In this document: piece by piece, positions 27,648 to 38,426 of the stretch
How the letters are laid out: the number at the start of each line of letters is the position of its first letter
How positions within the stretch are numbered: the first letter of the stretch is position 1
Source of the DNA: Hephaestia sp. MAHUQ-44
GTDB taxonomy: Bacteria > Pseudomonadota > Alphaproteobacteria > Sphingomonadales > Sphingomonadaceae
Length of the DNA: 64,000 nucleotides
NCBI RefSeq assembly: GCF_023806085.1
Contig: NZ_JAMSLX010000015.1
Coordinates: 18,640 to 82,639, forward strand
Reading direction: 5' to 3'
Position numbers and translations under genes: made by a program
Notes under the pieces: model-generated
Told to the model about the DNA's origin: nothing
Databases searched by the model: none
Seen by the model: the letters and a program-made list of their open reading frames with translations, nothing else

Positions 27648-28358
27648 TCAATGCTTCGGGACGATCACCAGCTTGTAGGGAATGTAGAGCAGCACTTCGG
27701 ATAACCCGGAGCGCGCCCATTCGACTGGGCGATTTAGCCCTTCAATCTCAACGCCATATTCATCGCCAAGCTTCGCTGCCATGGATTTGGCGTCTGCGGC
27801 GATGATATCAGTGATCGCACCGCGGTACTGGTCTGGTGCAACAACCGAAAATGTCAAATCGTCGCTCGTTTCCATCAATGCGCGCCCAACCGGTTTCACC
27901 ACCTTTACAAAACTGGCTATCTTCGCCTGAGCCGATCTCGCATCATTTCCGGCCCCAAGAGGAGCCTTCACAAGGAACGACAATTTTTGACTGTCCGGCC
28001 GACTGTCCTTCTTGAGCGATAAATTGCGGTAATTTTCCAATGTGACGATCTGCAATGTTTCATCGCCGGATGCGATCTGAACGCCTGCATGAGGCGCTGC
28101 CGCAATAGCGTTTGCGAGCGTCTTATAAATCTCGTCCTGACGGAGACTTCCATCACGCGTATCACCTGTAATGGTGACTTCCTGCACCGCAAAATCGGCG
28201 CTGCGTCGTAATCCCACCACTGGCATAGCTGCCGAATAGTCGATCCCTTCGCTACGCTTGGCGGTAACAATGACCTCTTGGCTACCTGTGTCCTGCGCGA
28301 CGCTGTTAACTGGCAACATCACGCCAACCAGGGCCGATATGAACATTATGCGCTTCAT
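27648..28358 (-). CDS. Secreted SIMPL-like protein of unknown function
   Basis: A 236-residue exported protein. The signal peptide is about residues 1-21 (MKRIMFISALVGVMLPVNSV). The mature N-terminus has EVIVTAKRSEG, a TonB-box-like pattern seen at the start of many sphingomonad outer membrane receptors, but no receptor follows. The body (VQEVTITGDTRD, then FSVVAPDQYRGAITD, ending YIPYKLVIVPK) resembles SIMPL/DUF541-type periplasmic proteins. GGGGATGGGG lies before the ATG at 28358. Codon use and GC are lower than all neighbours, suggesting recent acquisition or relaxed selection. Function is unknown. Confidence 0.72.
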   Translation of the reverse strand: MKRIMFISALVGVMLPVNSVAQDTGSQEVIVTAKRSEGIDYSAAMPVVGLRRSADFAVQEVTITGDTRDGSLRQDEIYKTLANAIAAAPHAGVQIASGDETLQIVTLENYRNLSLKKDSRPDSQKLSFLVKAPLGAGNDARSAQAKIASFVKVVKPVGRALMETSDDLTFSVVAPDQYRGAITDIIAADAKSMAAKLGDEYGVEIEGLNRPVEWARSGLSEVLLYIPYKLVIVPKH

Positions 28359-28373
28359 CGCTACCCCATCCCC

Positions 28374-28407
28374 CCATTTATAGATGTTACAAAACATCCG
28401 CGTCATC
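28374..28407 (-). promoter_or_regulatory. Candidate promoter and inverted repeat before the SIMPL-like gene
   Basis: The reverse strand has TATAAAT as a probable -10 box (28378-28384). Immediately upstream is GATGTTTTGTAACATC (28383-28398), a perfect 6-base inverted repeat with a 4-base loop. The -35 region is weak. The repeat would lie in the spacer, so it could bind a repressor or a weak-promoter activator. Confidence 0.4.
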
Positions 28408-28536
28408 CTCGCATGGCGACATATTCGGCTCCGCACCAAGAGCCCCATTTCCGCTTACCACCAATCATCGCCTTTCCCGCCCCGATGCCTGACGATCAAG
28501 TATTTCCACCAATGACGGCTTTGGGCGAAAGCACCC

Positions 28537-30327
28537 TCACCCTCGATAGAGCGCGTCGAGCCGGTCGCCGTAAACCTGCTTCAGGATATGCCGCCGGATC
28601 TTCATCGAGGGCGTGAGTTGCTCGTTCTCGATCGTGAACGGCTCGTCGGCGATGATGAAGCGGCGGATGCGTTCGATCTGTGACAGATCCTTGTTGACGC
28701 GTTCGACCGCGGCGCCGAGCGCGGCGCGATAATCGTGATCGTGGGCGAGGTTGGCGAAATTGCAGGGGTCGCCGCTTTTCGCACACCATTCGGCGGTCCA
28801 TTCGGGATCGGGCACCAGCGTCGCGACCATATAGGGCTTGCGGTCGCCCGCGATCATCGCCTGCATGATCTCGGGCTGGAGCGTGAGCATCCCCTCCACC
28901 TTCTGCGGGGCGATATTGTCGCCCTTGTCGTTGATGATGAGGTCTTTCTTGCGATCGGTGATCTTGATCCGCCCTTTGGCGTCGATCTCGCCGATGTCAC
29001 CGGTGTGGAGCCAGCCATCCTTGAGCACGCGCGCGGTTTCATCCTCGTTGCGCCAATAGCCGTGCATCACGAGTTCGCCGCGCACGAGGATTTCGCCATC
29101 CTCGGCGATGCGGACCTCGGTATCGGCGAGCGGCGGGCCGACCGTATCCATCCTGAGGCCCGCCGAGGGGCGGTTGCACGAGATGACGGGCGCCGCCTCG
29201 GTCTGGCCATAGCCTTGCAGGAAGGTCAGCCCCAGCGACTGGAAGAAGATGCCGATTTCGGGATTGAGCGGCGCGCCGCCCGAGACCATCGCCTTCATCC
29301 GGCCGCCGAAGCGCCTGGCGATCTTGGGCATCAGCGTGCGGTGGAGCAGCAGCTTCATTGGCGCATCGATGACGCGCCGGCGCCCCTCATAATCGCGCGC
29401 GCCCACCGATTGCGCGCGATCGAGCAACCATGCCGGCAGCTTGCCCTGTTTCTCGATTGCCTTGGAAATGCGCGTGCGCAGCACCTCGAACAGCCGCGGC
29501 ACGACGACCATGATCGTCGGGCGGACTTCCTCGATATTCGAGGCGAGCTTTTCCAGCCCTTCGGCATAATAGATCTGCGCGCCGAGCCCGATCGGGAAAT
29601 GCTGGCCGCCGGTATGTTCGTACGCATGGGAAAGGGGGAGGAACGACAGGAAAACCTCGTCGTCCCACCCGAAATCCTCCGCGATCAGGCGCGCGCAACC
29701 GTTGACGTTGTGCAGGATCGCGCCGTGATGCTGCATCACGCCGCGCGGGGCGCCGCCGGTGCCGCTGGTGTAGATGATACACGCCAGATCCTCGCGCGCG
29801 AAATCGGCTTTCGCCGCGACCGCGTCGGGATCGGCGGGATGCGCGGCCATCAGATCGGCCCACACATGGGCCTCGTAGGCGCCCGATTGAGCCGCGCGCA
29901 GATCCTCCATCCCGATCACGATCCGGGCGTGCGAGGATCGGATCACCGCGGGCAGCACCGTTCTGGCGAGCTTCGCGTTCGAGACGATCACCGCCGCCGC
30001 GCCCGAATTCTCGATGATATGGACGTGATCGCGTTCGGTATTGGTGGTGTAGGTCGGCACCGTCACACAGCCCGCGGCCATGATCGCGAGGTCGCTGATG
30101 CACCATTCGGGGCGATTTTCGGACACGAGCATCACGCGATCGCCGCGCTGGAGCCCCAGCGCCCGAAGCGCGGTGGCGAGACTCGCGACGTCGCGCGCGG
30201 CCTCGGCCCAGGTCGTTGCGACCCAGCCGCCATTCTGCTTGCGCCACAGGAACGGCTTGTCCCCGCCCTCGCGGGCTCGTTTGAAGAACATCGCGACGAG
30301 GTTGGGGAAATGTTCGAGCGTGCGCAT
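28537..30327 (-). CDS. Long-chain acyl-CoA synthetase (AMP-forming)
   Basis: A 596-residue ANL-superfamily ligase activating fatty acids to acyl-CoA through an acyl-adenylate. The P-loop motif CIIYTSGTGGAPRGVMQHHG is at about residue 185. The A5 region (YGQTEAAPVISCN) and the A7/A8 stretch (LHTGDIGEIDAKGRIKITDR, then KKDLIINDKGDNIAPQKVE) are intact. The closest type is FadD15/LACS-like (cytoplasmic, membrane-associated). AGGAGA precedes the ATG. It lies 75 bases downstream of pyrD on the same strand. Confidence 0.93.
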   Translation of the reverse strand: MRTLEHFPNLVAMFFKRAREGGDKPFLWRKQNGGWVATTWAEAARDVASLATALRALGLQRGDRVMLVSENRPEWCISDLAIMAAGCVTVPTYTTNTERDHVHIIENSGAAAVIVSNAKLARTVLPAVIRSSHARIVIGMEDLRAAQSGAYEAHVWADLMAAHPADPDAVAAKADFAREDLACIIYTSGTGGAPRGVMQHHGAILHNVNGCARLIAEDFGWDDEVFLSFLPLSHAYEHTGGQHFPIGLGAQIYYAEGLEKLASNIEEVRPTIMVVVPRLFEVLRTRISKAIEKQGKLPAWLLDRAQSVGARDYEGRRRVIDAPMKLLLHRTLMPKIARRFGGRMKAMVSGGAPLNPEIGIFFQSLGLTFLQGYGQTEAAPVISCNRPSAGLRMDTVGPPLADTEVRIAEDGEILVRGELVMHGYWRNEDETARVLKDGWLHTGDIGEIDAKGRIKITDRKKDLIINDKGDNIAPQKVEGMLTLQPEIMQAMIAGDRKPYMVATLVPDPEWTAEWCAKSGDPCNFANLAHDHDYRAALGAAVERVNKDLSQIERIRRFIIADEPFTIENEQLTPSMKIRRHILKQVYGDRLDALYRG

Positions 30328-30402
30328 CGTCTCTCCTGGCCGGCTATCGCCGCCTTAGGATGTCGAGCCTAGCGTGCTGCGTCGCACTGGCAAGATGCTA
30401 TG

Positions 30403-31437
30403 CTATGCGCCTGTTCCCACGGCCTGTGCAACGCTTGCGAACCCATCGCGCCGTAGCCGCTCGGCGAGCCCGCGCGCGATCCGGCGCGGCAGCCCCGGCC
30501 CTTGGTAGACTAGTGCCGAATAGAGCTGGATCAGGCTCGCGCCGGCGCGAATCCGGGCATAGGCTTCCTCGGCGTCGCCGATCCCGCCGGCTGAGATCAG
30601 CGGCAGGACGCCGCCGGTCGCGCGGCGGAAACCGGCGAGCGCGGCACGGGCGAGCGGTGCCAGCGGGGCACCCGACAGCCCGCCTGCTTCGCCGCGGTGG
30701 CGGGCGTGCAGCGCGGGGCGCGAGATCGTGGTGTTGGCGACGATCAGCGCATCGACACGGTGCGCGATCGCAGCGTGCGCGATCGCCTCGATCGCGGCGG
30801 GATCGAGATCGGGCGCGACCTTGAGGAACAGCGGCGTCGTCCCGCGCGCTTCGTGCGCCGCCGTCAGCAGCTCGTCGAGCGCGGCGCCGTGTTGCAGATC
30901 GCGCAGACCGGGGGTGTTGGGCGAGCTGATGTTGATCGTCACATAATCGGCGATCGGTGCGGCGCGCGTCACGCCGGTTCGGTAATCGGCGATGCGATCG
31001 CGCGAGTCCTTGTTGGCGCCGACGTTGATGCCGAGGATGCCGCGGCGTTTCGCCTTGCCCACACGGTGCAGCGCGGCGTCGATGCCGCCGTTGTTGAACC
31101 CCATCCGGTTGATGACGGCATGGTCCTCGGTCAGGCGGAACAGGCGGGGGCGGGGGTTGCCGGGCTGGGGCAGCGGGGTCAGCGTGCCGATCTCGACCGC
31201 GCCGAAGCCGAGCGCGAACAGCCCGTCGATCGCGCGCCCGTCCTTGTCGAGCCCGGCCGCGAGCCCGATCGGACTGGCGAAGCGCAGCCCCGCCAGTTCG
31301 GTGGCGAGCAACGGGTCGGGCGCGCGCGCGCCGAACGGCGTGCCCAGCATGCCCCAGGCCGCGAGCGATTCGATCGCGACGCCGTGCGCGCGTTCGGCAT
31401 CGAGCGCGAACAACGCGCGGGAAAGTCCTCCAGTCAT
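30403..31437 (-). CDS. pyrD: Dihydroorotate dehydrogenase (quinone), class 2
   Basis: A 344-residue membrane-associated FMN enzyme of pyrimidine synthesis. The N-terminal helical extension (LSRALFALDAERAHGVAIES), followed by PIGLAAGLDKDG, is the class 2 quinone-binding part. Catalytic and FMN-binding stretches are RLTEDHAVINRMGFNNGG, NISSPNTPGLR (Ser base), VANTTISRP and LISAGGIGDAEEA. The start at 31437 (MTGGLSRAL) is preferred over 31539, which adds an unrelated leader. It is divergent from the AraC-type gene. Confidence 0.95.
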   Translation of the reverse strand: MTGGLSRALFALDAERAHGVAIESLAAWGMLGTPFGARAPDPLLATELAGLRFASPIGLAAGLDKDGRAIDGLFALGFGAVEIGTLTPLPQPGNPRPRLFRLTEDHAVINRMGFNNGGIDAALHRVGKAKRRGILGINVGANKDSRDRIADYRTGVTRAAPIADYVTINISSPNTPGLRDLQHGAALDELLTAAHEARGTTPLFLKVAPDLDPAAIEAIAHAAIAHRVDALIVANTTISRPALHARHRGEAGGLSGAPLAPLARAALAGFRRATGGVLPLISAGGIGDAEEAYARIRAGASLIQLYSALVYQGPGLPRRIARGLAERLRRDGFASVAQAVGTGA

Positions 31438-31479
31438 CGCGCGTCCATGGCACCGGCGGTGCGGTGCGTCAAAGCGATG

Positions 31480-31610
31480 AGTGTCGGATTCTTCCAATAC
31501 AACGCGCGCGATAGCGGCCAGAACTACCGCGCGACCCAAAGAATTCTCGTTTTGGGAATTCTCACCTTAGCTGGCCCGGCGGCTTCAGCCGACCGGGCCG
31601 CTTTTCTTCG
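31480..31610 (+). ncRNA. Candidate small RNA or 5' attenuator upstream of AraC-type gene
   Basis: Between divergent pyrD and the AraC gene the forward strand has a first hairpin (CCCAAA ... TTTGGG, about 31535-31556). The overlapping pair AGAATTC/GAATTCT is an alternative fold. A strong intrinsic terminator follows at 31573-31607. No gene on the forward strand ends here, so the terminator is an orphan. It could end a small RNA of up to about 130 nt or be an attenuator in the AraC gene leader, whose start is 50 bases further on. No known RNA family is recognised. Confidence 0.3.
31573..31607 (+). terminator. Intrinsic terminator (orphan)
   Basis: GGCCCGG-CGGC-TTCA-GCCG-A-CCGGGCC forms an 11-bp stem with one bulged A and a TTCA loop, followed by GCTTTTCTT on the forward strand. 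No protein gene lies upstream in this direction. Confidence 0.7.
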
Positions 31611-31659
31611 CGGCCAAATCGGCCTAAACTCGGCAATAAAAGCCGGGTGAAAATGGGTC

Positions 31660-32517
31660 ATGCCTGAAATCGAGTTGGAATACGCCATCCCATCGGCCAA
31701 CGCCGCCGACTTCGTGACGCTATTCTATCATTTTCGCGCCGACATCCAGTCGTTCGAGGATACCGAGCGGGCCGATCACGCACAATTGCGCTTTCGGCTG
31801 ACAGGAGGCGTTGCGACCTATGTGATGCCCGACGGGAGCGTTCAGGAAGGCGGGCCGATCCACATCATCGGGCCGACGACGGGGGCGATGAAGGTTTCGG
31901 TCGAAGGCCCGGTGCACGCCTTCGGATGCGGCATTACGCCGACCGGATGGGCGACGATGCTGGGGGTGGACGCCTCGGGCATGATCAACCGCGTGGTCGA
32001 TGCGCACGACGTGTTCGGCCGCGACGTGCTGCGCCGTGCGCGGCGTGCGCTGATCGACGCGCCCGACATGGCGGCGATGGCCAGGATCGGGGAGGAACTG
32101 ATCAGCACGCTCGTCGCCCGCCGCGATGGGGGCGCGCATGCTTTCGTCAGCCATGTCGACGCGTGGCTTGCCGATAGCGTTTCACCGCAGATCGAGGACC
32201 TGGTGGCCGTGACGCGGCTGTCGCGGCGTCAGGTCGAGCGCAAGTGCAACGCGCTCTATGGCGCGCCACCCAAGTTGCTGGCGCGAAAATACCGCGCCCT
32301 GCGCGCGGCGGTGGCGCTGGTTTCCAACGATGCGTCGCTCGACGACGTGCTCGAACGCGGTTTTTACGACCAGTCGCACTTGATTCGGGAGATCAAGCAA
32401 TTCACCGGGCTGACGCCGCGCCAGATCAAGGCCGAGCCGTCGGCGCTCGCCCGACTGACCTTCGCGCAGCGCCACGCACTGGGCGGGCTGGTCAACCCGT
32501 TGATCAGCGACACCTGA
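31660..32517 (+). CDS. AraC-family transcriptional regulator
   Basis: A 285-residue protein. Residues 1-150 form a cupin-like sensory part (PSANAADFVTLFYHFRADIQ, then VATYVMPDGSVQEGGPIHII) of the DUF6597 type. A C-terminal AraC helix-turn-helix domain lies at about 165-265 (LSRRQVERKCNALYGAPPKL, then DQSHLIREIKQFTGLTPRQI). The regulated genes and effector are unknown. It is transcribed away from pyrD, with the orphan terminator in its upstream region, and precedes the SUF operon by about 150 bases. Confidence 0.88.
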   Translation: MPEIELEYAIPSANAADFVTLFYHFRADIQSFEDTERADHAQLRFRLTGGVATYVMPDGSVQEGGPIHIIGPTTGAMKVSVEGPVHAFGCGITPTGWATMLGVDASGMINRVVDAHDVFGRDVLRRARRALIDAPDMAAMARIGEELISTLVARRDGGAHAFVSHVDAWLADSVSPQIEDLVAVTRLSRRQVERKCNALYGAPPKLLARKYRALRAAVALVSNDASLDDVLERGFYDQSHLIREIKQFTGLTPRQIKAEPSALARLTFAQRHALGGLVNPLISDT

Positions 32518-32573
32518 GTTGCGAGTGATTCTCATCGGTTTTGACGGTTGACGTAAGCCTCTCGCGCTCCCAT

Positions 32574-32605
32574 TTGACCAATCGGAACGAATCAGTCCGA
32601 TTTGG
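32574..32605 (+). promoter_or_regulatory. Candidate SUF promoter and operator
   Basis: TTGACC (32574-32579) can act as -35. The inverted repeat CCAATCGGA ... TCCGATTTGG (32578-32605), with 9-base spacing, covers the spacer and the weak -10 region, an arrangement typical of repressor sites. It lies 64-91 bases upstream of the SufR-like regulator gene, so it is a candidate autoregulatory site for the SUF operon. Confidence 0.45.
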
Positions 32606-32668
32606 ATCGCGCGCTTCCGGATGGAGCGGAAACCGGTTTTCGCTGGAAGCGCGCCATTTGGGAATGTC

Positions 32669-33150
32669 ATGCGTCTTTCGAGCCTCGCCGATTATGCGAT
32701 CGTGATCCTGAGCGCCGCCGCACGCCGGTGTGGGGCGCGTGGGCGGTTGAACGCGACAATGCTCGCCGAGGAAACGGGGATCCCGCTGCCCACGGTGCAG
32801 AAGCTGGTCAGCAAGCTCTCCGGTGCGGGTCTGATCGAGACGCTGCGCGGCACCGGCGGCGGCCTGCGCCTGGCGCGGCCGCCGGCGACGATCAACCTCG
32901 CCGACATTATCGAAGCGGTCGAAGGCCCGATTGCGATGACGACCTGTCTCGAACAGGGGCGCGCCGAATGTTGCATCGAGGAGAATTGTCGCGTGAAGCC
33001 GCATTGGAGCATCGTCAACAGTGCGGTGCGTGATGCACTCGCCGCGGTGAGCCTGGCATCGCTTTCCTCTTTTCCCGCTGCCGGTCCCGCGTTGGGCGGC
33101 GCACATATCGCCCCCGGCCATCGCCGGGCAGGTGCAGAGGTGTTGAACTG

Positions 33151-33151
<1 letters not shown>
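32669..33151 (+). CDS. SUF system Fe-S cluster assembly regulator, Rrf2 family
   Basis: A 160-residue Rrf2/IscR-type repressor. The winged helix is at 1-70 ([20 protein letters not shown], then [20 protein letters not shown]). The cysteines Cys93, Cys101, Cys102 and Cys107 ([17 protein letters not shown]) could hold a [2Fe-2S] cluster sensing Fe-S status. It heads the suf operon and overlaps sufB by one base (TGATG), as usual for this family in alphaproteobacteria. The start at 32669 gives the family N-terminus; an upstream ATG at 32621 adds unlike sequence. Confidence 0.93.
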
Positions 33152-34614
<1,463 letters not shown>

Positions 34615-34623
34615 TCGCAGCCT

Positions 34624-34712
34624 GCCATCATGCCGGACCTGTTCCGGCATTCAATGAGCCGCAAGCGCTGGCGCTCGTGGAGAGTTGGCCCCCGGAACAC
34701 GTCCGGGGTGGC
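34624..34712. repeat. REP-like inverted repeat in the sufB-sufC gap
   Basis: The left arm (GCCATCATGCCGGACCTGTT plus CCGG) and right arm (CCCCCGGAACACGTCCGGGG plus TGGC) form an imperfect inverted repeat around a 40-base interior. It shares the CCGGAC..GTTCCGG core with the copies at 46213 and 58076. It lies within an operon and may modulate the sufB/sufC ratio. Confidence 0.65.
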
Positions 34713-34778
34713 GAAACAACATTCTCGTTATTTGCGGCAGGCGGATGCCGCCGCTCAGTAGATTGAAGACGGAAGCCA

Positions 34779-35522
<744 letters not shown>

Positions 35523-35549
35523 TGGAAGCTTCACAGATCGGGAGGCGTT

Positions 35550-36632
35550 ATGACGGACGTGCTTGATCTCCCCACGCGCCGGCACGAGGAATGGCGCTGG
35601 TCGCGGCTCGATGCGCTGCCGGCGCTCGCCGCGACGCCGCGTGGTTCGGCGCAGGATGCTGCACAGCATTTCATCGGTCTCGGCGGCCCGCAACTCGTGT
35701 TCGTCGATGGCGTGCTCGATGAGGGGGCGAGTGTCCCCGGCCGCGTCAGCGTCGAGGCGCTCGATCTGGTCACCGATCATCCACTTGGCCGGCACGCGAC
35801 CGGAGCGGGCTGGTCGCTGACGCTTGACGCCGAACAGGCTGCCGAGCCGATCGAGATCGTCCACGTCGCTTCGGGGGGCGCCAATCATCTGCCCGCGCGC
35901 ATCATGCTCGCCGAGGGGGCGGTGGCGTCGATCGTCGAAACCTATGTCGGCGCGGGCTGGTCGAACCGGCTGACGCAGATCGAACTCGCGCGCTCGGCGC
36001 GGCTGATGCGTTCGGTGCGGCTGTTGCAGGCATCGGGCTTCGTATCGGTGCGTGACGAGGCGCTGGTGGGCAAACATGCCAACCTCGTGTCGATCTTCCT
36101 TGGCGCGGGCGGGATGGATTGCCGCATCGATGGCGCGATCAATGTTCATGGCGACACGGCGTTCGCCGAAATGGGCGGTGCCTTGCTGACCGAGCGCGAG
36201 CAGCATCAGGAATGCGCGGTGGCGGTGCGTCACGATGCGGTGGGCGGCAAGAGCCGGCAGGTCTGGCGCGCGGTGGCCAAGGACAAATCGGCGGTGAGCC
36301 TGGCGGCGCGGGTCGAGGTGGCACGGGCTGCGCAGAAGACCGATGGCGAGCAATCGTTACGCGGGCTGCTGCTCGATCGCACCGCGACGGTGAACCTCAA
36401 GCCCGAACTGGAGATTTTCGCCGACGACGTCAAATGCGCGCACGGCGCGACGGTGGGCGAACTCGATGCCCGCGCATTGTTCTATCTCGAAAGCCGCGGA
36501 ATCGCACCGGCGCGCGCGCGCGGCCTGTTGACGCGGGCGTTTGTCGCGGATGCGCTCGACTGGATCGACAACGAAACGGTCAGGGACGCCTTCGCCGCCG
36601 ATGCCGAACGCTGGCTGGAGAAGGCATTATGA
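35550..36632 (+). CDS. sufD: Fe-S cluster assembly protein SufD
   Basis: A 360-residue SufB paralogue completing the SufBC2D scaffold. The N-terminus LPTRRHEEWRWSRLDAL is characteristic of the family. The C-terminal region with DDVKCAHGATVGELDARALF, then YLESRGIAPARARGLL, contains the conserved His of SufD. GGAGG lies before the ATG. Its stop overlaps the sufS start by four bases (ATGA). Confidence 0.95.
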   Translation: MTDVLDLPTRRHEEWRWSRLDALPALAATPRGSAQDAAQHFIGLGGPQLVFVDGVLDEGASVPGRVSVEALDLVTDHPLGRHATGAGWSLTLDAEQAAEPIEIVHVASGGANHLPARIMLAEGAVASIVETYVGAGWSNRLTQIELARSARLMRSVRLLQASGFVSVRDEALVGKHANLVSIFLGAGGMDCRIDGAINVHGDTAFAEMGGALLTEREQHQECAVAVRHDAVGGKSRQVWRAVAKDKSAVSLAARVEVARAAQKTDGEQSLRGLLLDRTATVNLKPELEIFADDVKCAHGATVGELDARALFYLESRGIAPARARGLLTRAFVADALDWIDNETVRDAFAADAERWLEKAL

Positions 36633-37867
36633 CGACGGCGTTGGCGACACGCACGCCTGATCTTCCCGCCAACGGCCTGCTTGATGTGCGGGCCGATTTT
36701 CCGGCGATCCCGGCGGGCTGGGCGTATCTCGATAGCGCGGCGACCGCGCAGAAGCCGCGCTCCGTCGTCGATGCGATCACGCGGGCTTATGGTGAGACCT
36801 ACGCCACGGTCCATCGCGGCGTCTATCAGCGCTCGGCGGATATGACGCTGGCCTATGAGGCTGCACGCAAGCGAGTCGCCACCTTCATCGGTGCGCTGTC
36901 GGCGGACGAGGTGGTGTTCGTGCGCGGCGCGACCGAGGGAATCAACCTCGTCGCTGAGTGCTGGGCGGGGACGCAGCTTCGCGCGGGCGACCGTATCCTG
37001 CTGTCGATGCTCGAACATCATTCCAATATCGTGCCGTGGCAGCTTGTCGCCGAGCGTGTGGGTGCCGCAATCGACGTCGTGCCGCTGACCGGCGACGGCC
37101 GGATCGATCTCGACGCGATGGCGGCGATGCTGACCGAGCAGCACAAACTGGTTGCGCTGGCGCATGTCTCGAACGTGCTCGGCTCGGTGCTCGACGTGAA
37201 GCGTGCGGTCGCGCTGGCGCATGGCGTTGGTGCGAAATTGCTGGTCGACGGCTGTCAGGCGGTGCCGCGGTTGCCCGTCAACGTCGCTGATCTAGGCTGC
37301 GATTTCTATACCTTCTCGGGCCACAAGCTCTACGGCCCAACCGGGATCGGCGTGCTGTGGGGCAGGGCCGACTTGCTCGACGCGATGCCGCCTTATCAGG
37401 GTGGCGGATCGATGATCGATCGCGTCACCTTCGAGCGTACCACCTATGCACCACCGCCCGCACGCTTTGAGGCCGGGACGCCGCATATCGTCGGCGTCGT
37501 CGGGCTGCACGCGGCGATCGATTATGTCGACAGCGTCGGGCTCGAGCGCATCCATGCGCATGAAGTGGCGCTGGTGCGCGAGGCGCGCGCGGCGATGGCG
37601 GCGCTCAACAGCGTCAGCGTGTTCGGGCCCGAAGATTCGGCAGGCATTTTGAGCTTTGCGGTCGAGGGGGTGCATCCCCATGACGTCGCTACCATATTGG
37701 ACGAGGGCCAGGTCGCGATCCGCGCCGGGCATCATTGCGCGCAGCCGCTGATGGATGCGCTGGGCGTGCCGGCAACCGCGCGCGCGAGCTTTGGGATCTA
37801 CAACGGCCCGCAGGATGTGGCGGCGCTGATCAAAGGGATCGAACGGGTGACGAGGATCTTCGGATGA
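36629..37867 (+). CDS. sufS: Cysteine desulfurase SufS
   Basis: A 412-residue PLP cysteine desulfurase delivering persulfide sulfur to SufBCD. The PLP lysine is Lys233 in TFSGHKLYGPTG. The catalytic Cys370 is in RAGHHCAQPLM, as in group II desulfurases. The N-terminal substrate region ATVHRGVYQRSADMTLAYEA is typical. No sufE or sufU is in the operon, so the sulfur acceptor must be elsewhere or the enzyme acts directly. It is coupled to sufD and overlaps the next gene by four bases. Confidence 0.96.
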   Translation: MTTALATRTPDLPANGLLDVRADFPAIPAGWAYLDSAATAQKPRSVVDAITRAYGETYATVHRGVYQRSADMTLAYEAARKRVATFIGALSADEVVFVRGATEGINLVAECWAGTQLRAGDRILLSMLEHHSNIVPWQLVAERVGAAIDVVPLTGDGRIDLDAMAAMLTEQHKLVALAHVSNVLGSVLDVKRAVALAHGVGAKLLVDGCQAVPRLPVNVADLGCDFYTFSGHKLYGPTGIGVLWGRADLLDAMPPYQGGGSMIDRVTFERTTYAPPPARFEAGTPHIVGVVGLHAAIDYVDSVGLERIHAHEVALVREARAAMAALNSVSVFGPEDSAGILSFAVEGVHPHDVATILDEGQVAIRAGHHCAQPLMDALGVPATARASFGIYNGPQDVAALIKGIERVTRIFG

Positions 37868-38328
37868 ACGAAGAGCGCAAGATTGTGGTCGAAGAAGTCG
37901 ATGCCGTGCCGCCGCCACCCAAGGCGCGCGTCGAGAGCGTGGTGGAGACGTTCGAGCGCAAACGCGACTATCTCGATGGATTTCTCGCCCAGAAGCCGGA
38001 GCCGGTTGCTGGTGGTGAGCCGGGTGGGGCGCTGTACGAGGCGGTGATCGATGCGCTCAAGGAGATTTACGATCCCGAGATCCCGGTGAATATCTACGAT
38101 CTCGGGCTGATCTACGGGGTCGAGGTGGCCGAGGGCGGGCATGTCGCCGTCACGATGACGCTGACGACGCCGCATTGCCCGGTCGCCGAGTCGATGCCCG
38201 GCGAGGTCGAATTGCGCGTCAGTTCGGTGCCGGGGGTGGCGACCGCCGATGTCGACCTGGTCTGGGACCCGCCATGGGACCCGCAGAAGATGAGCGATGA
38301 CGCCAAGCTCGAATTGGGTATGTTGTAG
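37864..38328 (+). CDS. sufT: SUF-associated MIP18/DUF59 family protein
   Basis: A 154-residue protein with a long N-terminal arm followed by the DUF59/MIP18 domain (about 50-150: LKEIYDPEIPVNIYDLGLIY, then TTPHCPVAESMP). Proteins of this kind (SufT) promote Fe-S cluster maturation and carrier or target loading. The conserved cysteine is in TPHCPV. It overlaps sufS by four bases (ATGA) and is the penultimate gene of the operon. The start at 37864 (MNEERKIVVEEV) is set by this overlap. Confidence 0.92.
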   Translation: MNEERKIVVEEVDAVPPPPKARVESVVETFERKRDYLDGFLAQKPEPVAGGEPGGALYEAVIDALKEIYDPEIPVNIYDLGLIYGVEVAEGGHVAVTMTLTTPHCPVAESMPGEVELRVSSVPGVATADVDLVWDPPWDPQKMSDDAKLELGML

Positions 38329-38426
38329 ATGCCTGCTGAGTTTGAGGAGCTGGAACGGCCGCCGCCGAGGGGGGTGGGGAAAGCATACCGCCCCAGCTCC
38401 TCTGCCTTGGGGGCGTGGAGAAGACG

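Noticed and set aside
32537..32560. TTGACGGTTGACGTAAG as a second LiuR-like site upstream of sufR
   Set aside because: The half-sites are out of register by one base and it is not a palindrome; it more likely contributes only promoter-like TTGACG boxes.
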